Below are positions 20,031-25,435 of a stretch of DNA of 25,435 bases, one piece after another. Source of the DNA: Diplocarpon mali (lineage: Eukaryota; Ascomycota; Leotiomycetes; Helotiales; Drepanopezizaceae). The position numbers were made by a program, and so were the translations under genes. The notes beneath the pieces were generated by a model. It was not told where the DNA came from. It made no database searches and worked only from the letters and a program-made list of their open reading frames with translations. Within the stretch, counting starts at the first letter, position 1. Each line of letters begins with the position of its first letter. Location: the NCBI GenBank assembly GCA_024741835.1, contig JAENRP010000002.1, positions 497,197 to 522,631 on the forward strand. The letters run 5' to 3'.

Positions 20031-22426
20031 AATTGATTATTAAAACCGAAACAGCTATTAAAGCTTCAGCTACTTGTGCAGTCGAACCAGCTAGCCCAGA
20101 AGAGGGACCAAGGTCACCACGTGAATTCCGAAAGAAAGTCTCTCTTAAGCTTGCTTACTCCCTTTCAGAAAGATGTGTGTGTGTATATATATCTCTTTCG
20201 CAGACACCCAGGGCCCAAGTCCGCAAACCTGCACCCCACAAGCAAGGCAGTACCGCCACATGAACAAGAGAGCAAGGGTACAAGCCGTGCCCTTGAACCT
20301 AAACATCATTGAAAAGATTGAGTTCTTGCGGATCATCTTAGCCAATTATGAACTTACTTCCCCGACAACCTCACAAAACCTCTTCTTAAAAGACAAGGGG
20401 TGATAAGTAATGAGCTTTTGAGAGTTGAACTCCCAAAGTGCCGTTGGAAGCGAATAAAACTACTCAACGACGACACCTTAACCCGAGTGGCTACTCTCCC
20501 TGGCGGTAGAAGCGCTTGCTACTGGGTTTCAACCCACGGTGTGCGAAACAAGAATAAAATAGAAAAGGAAGAATCCCCACTGCACTGCTGTATCAGACGC
20601 GTTCCCCCTTTGTGAATGCCGTGTGACGACACTACAAAAGGTCGAACTCACAATTCACAAGAGCATTCACCTCATGGCAGCGCTGGGCCTGATTCATAAG
20701 CTAGCTAGCTGTCTTAGTGTGTATTATTATCCAACTCTCAAGACCCCTAAACTTTAATATGAGGTTAGGGAGACGACGACTCAACAACTGAACGCGGGGT
20801 CTTCTACGAACCTGAAGTCTCTTAAGATAGTCTATAGAACCGAGACTAAGTTCTTTCGACTGTATATCCTGTGTGACTGTATTTTTTTCTATTTCCTTCT
20901 AACTACATTAGATCCAAACTATACAGTTTAAGCGAAAAACGCTATCGTCAGATCAGGTATAAGAAGAATCTAGTGTAGTAAGTACTTGAATTTAGCATAT
21001 AGTCCTTAATACTTATAGGCCCTGATTCCTTGATAAGAGTCTAGCATTTAGCTTATTTAATACTGCTTCTCTTGAGGTCTTAAGCGAGTACGTTCTTATA
21101 AAGGCGCTTGGGCAAATAGAGTCGCCTTAGGTTCCTTAATCTACTAAAAGCCCTCATTGCTAACAGTGGCTATTTATGTGATTATCTTGAATGTCCTGCT
21201 GGTTAGCAGCGGCTATTGATCATAACTCTTCTTGTTAAGTTTTGTATTCGAAGAGGGAAATATTTAAAAGCTATAAGGCTTTGGAATATATCCTTTCCTT
21301 TTTCCCTTTTTCTTCCATATTATAACCGCCCTTATTCCCTTTATTATCAATTATAAAGGTCTTCATTTACGCTTAAGTATATATCTAAATAACCTAAAGT
21401 ATAGAAGTACAGATTCAGAGTAGAGGTATTTATAATCAAGGTAAGTAAAAAATTTGATGTCTTAAAGCTTTTGAAAAGTTCTAGCTTATTCGACTTTGGG
21501 TTTAATTTTAACGTTGTAAAGCTTCAAACTTTTTTCCCCGTCCTAAGAAAAGCAGACCTTCTGGCAATTGGCGATTTTCTGGTACCTATCAAGGGTATAT
21601 AAGTAACATCATGCACTAGACTCAAAATCAAACCTCGGTACCAAGATAAGATTCCCCTAGTTCCGAATCATTTTTTCGAAGGGAATAAAGATATCAGTAT
21701 TTTAAATCTTTCGCGAATGTGTATTATCACTCTATATCATCAGTCATGATGCATATCGCGTTGAGATGCCGAACGTGTTTTATTTGTTGACATCCACGAG
21801 AAGCGAGCCAACCTACCTAGGCAAGGTACATAGATATCAAAAGCGATTCGCACATAACTCGACAGATATCTACCCTAGCTGGAGAAACTAGCGATAGGCA
21901 TTGACTTCAAGTAGCAAGTGAATACTCAGGAAGATATACTTCCTTTCCTCTTCCCTTTTACTTTTCGCAATCAATTCTCGCGTAATTCCTTACCCAAGTC
22001 TTCTCATCTTGTGCCTGTAGGTCCAGGAAGATGAGGGACCGCGGAGAGCCAGACACAACAGCATTCATACGGCATGATGACTACTCGAGCTTCGATGCAT
22101 GCAGAAAATCGCTCACACATATAATACTTACGTGGCCGCGTCAGCTAGGCGCCGGGCAATCGTCATTGGAAATAGCGAGGTGAGGGACGCGAAGAGAGAC
22201 TTGGCCGCCCATAACTCCATGTTTCATACGCAGCCATTACCCACAGGGGGAATACTACACATTAAGCACCAACTAATAATCATAAACTTCATTTAGCCAT
22301 GAAGCAAGAACAGAAGGTCACGTTATCCCCAGGTCGAGCTCCTTGCTGAAGATCTGCATTCGTGGTATCGCGCGTCATCGTACAAGCCAATCCATACAGT
22401 AAGCGAGCCCCTAGTCACCCCACCAT
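20031..22426. other. AT-rich gene desert of about 2.4 kb
   Basis: No gene is supported. From about 20700 to 22000 the sequence is AT-rich, full of TTAA/TATA and short of long open frames on either strand. That fits old, mutated repeat DNA (inference). It contains a GTGTGTGTATATATAT microsatellite at about 20173-20192, the palindromic AGCTAGCTAGCT at 20699-20710, and a degenerate repeat copy at 21060-21351. Confidence 0.5.
21060..21351 (+). repeat. Degenerate dispersed repeat, copy 2
   Basis: Partner of 16330-16622, direct orientation, about 4.7 kb away. This copy is more AT-rich, with stops in all frames I checked, including the minus-strand frame that is open across copy 1. Flanking sequence is AT-rich with no clear target-site duplication. 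Confidence 0.7.
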
Positions 22427-23621
22427 TCAAGCAACTTGCGAAGTCTCGGCCTCGCTGGGCTCGTATGCACGTCCAGCATGGCCGATGGCAACTGAAGTGG
22501 CAGCACCACTGCTAGCACTTCTATCAATTCCGGACTGGTCGTGGTGGGCATTATTCTCTTCGCCGAGAACGCTTCCCGCCACTGTACCCTGTTGGCTGAC
22601 CGAATGAGGCGTCAGGTTACTCTCCAGGTTACCTGCGTGTGACGTGACATCTTCCAACTCGGGCTGCCACTCTTTAAGATCATCCTCAGCGTCGTTCAGA
22701 ATCTGGCGGGCTTGATTTGTGTGCTCGTACGCTGGGCGGACGTCACCCGGGATAACGGGAGTATCATCAAGGAGGTTGAGGAGTCGGCGGCCGTGGCGGG
22801 CGAGGATGATTTGCTTCTCAGCACGTTCGATGGTCGCAGCAAACTCAGTAGCATAGGCCTCCTTCATCTTTTGTCTCGTCTGAAGGGAGTCAGCTCCAGT
22901 ATCATAAACATCAGAGCAGATCAGCATACAACATTGGTCAGCTGGGCTTCGGCTACCAGATTCTCGGCCTCGGCTCTCACAAGCTCCTGCTCTAAGATGA
23001 CCAACTTCGCGCTCTCAGGCTCCTTGATCTTCAACTTCGCAATCTCGTCGGTGATCTTTGCCTTGTGGTCTCGGCTGGGCTGGACACTCTTCTCCGTGTT
23101 GCGGATTGCCTTCAATATAGCCCTGCTATCGTCGATATTATGCGCATACATATCCTCCTGCTCGCCCAGCTCAGAAAGCAGCACACCAATCTTGTCTGAG
23201 ATGTCGCTGACCGAGTCGTCATTCGTAGCCTCACCCCAGTCGGACAGCTGGCCTGCGATAGATAGACGCTCCTTGCCAGCAGCCTCGTAGCTCTGGATCA
23301 GGCGGTTCTCGGACTTGATCAACTTGTACAGCTTCTTGCTGAGTTCCGGCTGGACGGTGCCGCGGAGGGAGCTGAATGTGAAGGCATGGCGTGGGCTCGT
23401 GGTGGCCGAGGAACCGTTCTTGTGCGAGCGGATGGATAGTGCGCGGTTCCTGGAGAGACGTTAACAGGTGCTTCGCAGAAGTAACAGTAGAAGAGTCCGA
23501 CAGGTGCTTCAAGGGAGAGTTGTATCTGTTCTCCTTGGTGTCCTTGACCTGGGAGCTCTCTCGGCGCAGCCCCCAGGGGTGCGGCATAGTGGTGGTCGAA
23601 GGAGGATAATTTGGCTTACAT
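22427..23621 (-). CDS. pilB: Eisosome component PilB-like (Pil1/Lsp1 family BAR-domain protein)
   Basis: Pil1/Lsp1 proteins are BAR-fold scaffolds that bind PI(4,5)P2 and shape eisosomes, furrow-like plasma-membrane domains. Exons on minus are 23621-23620 (only the A and T of the start codon), 23449-22930 and 22879-22427. Intron 1 (23619-23450, 170 nt) has a GTAAGC donor and a CTGTTAACG branch site; intron 2 (22929-22880, 50 nt) has a GTATGC donor and a GCTGACT branch site. The product is 324 aa. It begins MNRALSIRSHKNGSS, then SPRHAFTFSSLRGTVQPELS, followed by the BAR core (SYEAAGKERLSIAGQLSDWG, SVQPSRDHKAKITDEI, LEQELVRAEAENLVAEAQ, LTNV-TRQKMKEAY across the junction, RRLLNLLDDTPVIPGD). The last 65 residues are a polar, variable tail. 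The core matches Aspergillus-type PilB better than PilA. A TATATA at 23687-23692 lies about 65 bp before the split ATG, consistent with a short first exon. The core is certain, the first exon is inferred. Confidence 0.9.
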
Positions 23622-23686
23622 TCTGGTGATCTTGATGACGAAAACTGACGGCTGCGAGATCTGAAGACATGGTCAGCGCTTTCCGC

Positions 23687-23692
23687 TATATA
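23687..23692 (-). promoter_or_regulatory. Candidate TATA box of the pilB-like gene
   Basis: On minus this reads GTTATATAGC, 66-71 bp before the proposed split start codon at 23621. The spacing suits a short 5' UTR in exon 1. No experimental start site is known. Confidence 0.35.
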
Positions 23693-24567
23693 ACAACGTC
23701 CTCTTCGTGGTATCGCGACTTCCTCCATCGTCACCGACGTCATTGCGCAGTTGAGGATCTGAGAGCACAAACCTTGCCGGGTATACGATTGCGATTAGCT
23801 GTTGCCGAGGACTTGGATCTGAGGATATAATTTTGGAAAAGTATCTGTGCTTATTCTGTGGGTATGCCGGGTTGTGGCGAAGCTCTTTACGAATGATGTT
23901 TGGAGTCGAGAGCGAGGCCCCTTGTTCTGGCAGCGGGAAATGCGGGAAAGGTGCGATGACGTAGGGCACTACGTAGAGGTCTCAACTCAGCTTCGACAGT
24001 CATCTGGACTTTTCGCGCGCACAAGGATAGATGTCGCTCGAGGACGGTGATAAAGCAATAGCACAACCTAGAGAGAGGCTTGGTTCTTGCGAGGGGGAGG
24101 ACTTGCAAACACAATTACAATTTGCGCGGCCTAATTATTCACGTGATTTGACCCTCCCTCCTGATTTCGGTCATTCCCGGTTCGCTTCTTTCGGTAAACA
24201 ATGGTTCGCAGTGCATGACTGACAGGTGCTCGGCAAAGCGCATAAACAAGGGACGTCTTTGTCCCTATGGACGGAGAGAAATAGATTCGAGGGACGAGGA
24301 GCAATCTCCCAGGTTCTTATGCCCTTATATCCTTTATACACCAGCACATACAATCAGAGTAGTAGAGCGTTCCGACCGTTGCGAGCTCTGCGTGCATATA
24401 TTGTGTTCGAACTGTTTCCTGACACTCCATTACCTCGCCAAACGCCAGTCTCTGCCGAGCCAGTTCATAGGCCCATACTCAGATCCAACTCTACCCCGCC
24501 ATCTCCATCCCATTCCCCCTTCATCCTTTGCCCTCTTCGTCTTTCTCTCCCGGTCTTGATGCTCGCC
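23693..24567. other. Interval between the pilB-like promoter and the His-rich gene 3' end
   Basis: No gene is recognised. It should hold the upstream control region of the pilB-like gene and the 3' flank of the gene at 24568. The last 150 bases are C/T-rich on plus. Open plus-strand frames here (24215-24559, 24226-24855) are Pro/Ser/Arg-rich, and the longer one is antisense to the His-rich gene. Confidence 0.5.
24139..24146. promoter_or_regulatory. TCACGTGA palindrome, candidate bHLH site
   Basis: An 8-base palindrome with an E-box core (CACGTG), about 520 bp upstream of the pilB-like start. In fungi such sites are bound by bHLH factors of the Cbf1/Pho4 type. Occupancy is unknown. Confidence 0.3.
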
Positions 24568-24843
24568 CTACCGATACGTATGCGTGCTCCTTCTTTGCTC
24601 GACCACAATCGGCGTGCTCCTCCTGTGCGAGTGGCTCCTCCGCGGCACAGCAACGTACTCCCTGCTCACGGGCCTGCTGGTCCTGGTAACAGAAGTGTAG
24701 GAGGATCGTCCATGGTGGCCGTGGTGACCGTGGTGATGCGAGTGGTGCGAGTGGTGCGAGTGCCGGGACACCGGCCTGGGCGCGACGTAGACCTCTTCGA
24801 CGTAGGCGCGACGGTGTCTTTTTGGGGAGGAAAAGAGACACAT
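24568..24843 (-). CDS. Small His-rich conserved fungal protein (hypothetical)
   Basis: A 91-aa single-exon frame starting at the ATG at 24843 (MCLFSSPKRHRRAYVEEVYV...). It has YVEEVYVAPRPVSRHS, a His-rich segment of about 20 residues (SHHSHHSHHHGHHGHHG), RSSYTSVTRTSRPVSREYVAVP, and a basic end (IVVEQRRSTHTYR). Small proteins with this EEVYVAPRP, His-tract and TSRPVSR plan occur widely in filamentous fungi as hypotheticals (recalled, not searched). There is no signal peptide or membrane segment. The Cys at position 2 and the His tract could bind metal, but that is only a guess. The frame stays open upstream to 25011, yet that part lacks similar character and this ATG has a normal context (CACAATGTG). 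Function unknown. Confidence 0.72.
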   Translation of the reverse strand: MCLFSSPKRHRRAYVEEVYVAPRPVSRHSHHSHHSHHHGHHGHHGRSSYTSVTRTSRPVSREYVAVPRRSHSHRRSTPIVVEQRRSTHTYR

Positions 24844-25435
24844 TGTGCTTTCTAATAGGTTCTTCGGTCTCGATGAATGTGAGGCAGTCTGTCTGTATGC
24901 GGGTATATGCGTGAGTGTGGAATTGGAGAACACGAGATTCGATTCTCCCTCACGACAGATAAAATGTGCTCCGATTTGATAGATGTAAAATGGGGCTTGA
25001 GACTTGGACAAGATATGATTGAAATGGCTGGCTGGGAGCGAGGCGTACAGAGGTATTTATGTGGTTGTGCTCTCGTCTAACAGGGGTCAGGGCTGTGTTT
25101 ATTGACATATGCCAGCCAGCCAGCCAGCCAAGCCTCTGGACCTGGATTATTCGATAAATGCCTGTCAATATCAGACCTTCATTACCGCGCTACCCCGGCC
25201 AGTTGATCCCACACCCACAATAATAGCAGCGAACCCGAAAAAGAGAGAGGTGGAGCGGCTATCATATAAACTTCAATGTTGTCAAAGGGCGAGGGAAATA
25301 TGTGTATATATATATAAAAGTATACATCAAAGTGGCTAGATAAGGGGCTGAGCGAAGCCTCGAGATCACCAAGTTGGTAACAGCTCCGGAGCGTCGTGTG
25401 CTAGACACATATCAATATTATGTATACATATATAT
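24844..25435. other. Upstream region of the His-rich gene and window end
   Basis: No gene is seen. On minus, ATAAATA at 25054-25060 could be a TATA element about 210 bp before the ATG at 24843. A GCCA microsatellite follows (25111-25130), then TA-rich repeats (about 25302-25316 and 25420-25435). Any gene beyond 25435 is out of view. Confidence 0.5.
25111..25130. repeat. GCCA tetranucleotide microsatellite, five copies
   Basis: Five perfect GCCA units. A related GGCTGGCTGGG lies on the same strand at about 25028-25037, which is the complementary motif and could pair with it in a transcript. Confidence 0.9.

Noticed and set aside
20501..20545. tRNA-like GGGTTTCAACCC segment
   Set aside because: The stem and loop lengths do not fit a T arm, and no matching acceptor or anticodon arm is present.
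20418..20741. 10-base inverted repeat (TTGAGAGTTG / CAACTCTCAA) as termini of a small transposon
   Set aside because: The arms are short, there is no target duplication, and this much similarity is expected by chance at this distance.
1..25435. Secondary-metabolite cluster, CRISPR array or defence system
   Set aside because: The genes are functionally unrelated housekeeping or single-enzyme genes, and there are no synthases, spacers or phage-like modules.

Overview
The window looks like nuclear DNA of a filamentous ascomycete (Pezizomycotina). Protein genes are interrupted by short GT-AG introns, mostly 43-50 nt, with CTRAC/CTAAC-like branch sites. The gene set is typical of that group: an eisosome Pil1/Lsp1-type BAR protein, a 'fibroin-3-like' Cys-rich membrane protein, a secreted-type tyrosinase and a fungal O-fucosyltransferase-like type II membrane protein. 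I see no rRNA, tRNA, CRISPR array or intact transposon.

Layout. 3-3669 (+): a complete RNA polymerase I second-largest subunit gene with one 43-nt intron. 4484-6423 (+): a tyrosinase gene with three introns, a signal peptide and all copper ligands; an isolated minus-strand open segment lies in its upstream region (3945-4208). 6424-9050: gene-free, with a G-run cluster just after the tyrosinase stop, a higher-order tandem repeat (6936-7175), a perfect 14-bp hairpin (7777-7807) and a GC-rich island. 9051-10687 (+): O-fucosyltransferase-like gene with an in-frame 15-bp minisatellite. 12784-13425 (+): small MYND zinc-finger protein. 13426-17435: gene desert. 17436-19170 (-): fibroin-3-like protein. 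19171-22426: second, AT-rich desert. One degenerate dispersed repeat has a copy in each desert (16330-16622 and 21060-21351). 22427-23621 (-): PilB-like eisosome protein whose start codon appears to be split by an intron. 24568-24843 (-): small His-rich protein.

How the genes relate. They do not form an evident pathway or a biosynthetic cluster. Pol I transcription, extracellular phenol oxidation, glycosylation, membrane organisation and a zinc-finger protein are ordinary neighbours in a fungal genome. The first four genes run on plus and the last three on minus, so the two groups converge on the 13.4-17.4 kb desert.

I did not find a convincing new biological system. The best leads are structural: the split start codon, the coding minisatellite, the 139-bp higher-order repeat, the perfect hairpin, the MYND finger lacking one expected ligand, the unexplained minus-strand open segment, and the RIP-like repeat pair.
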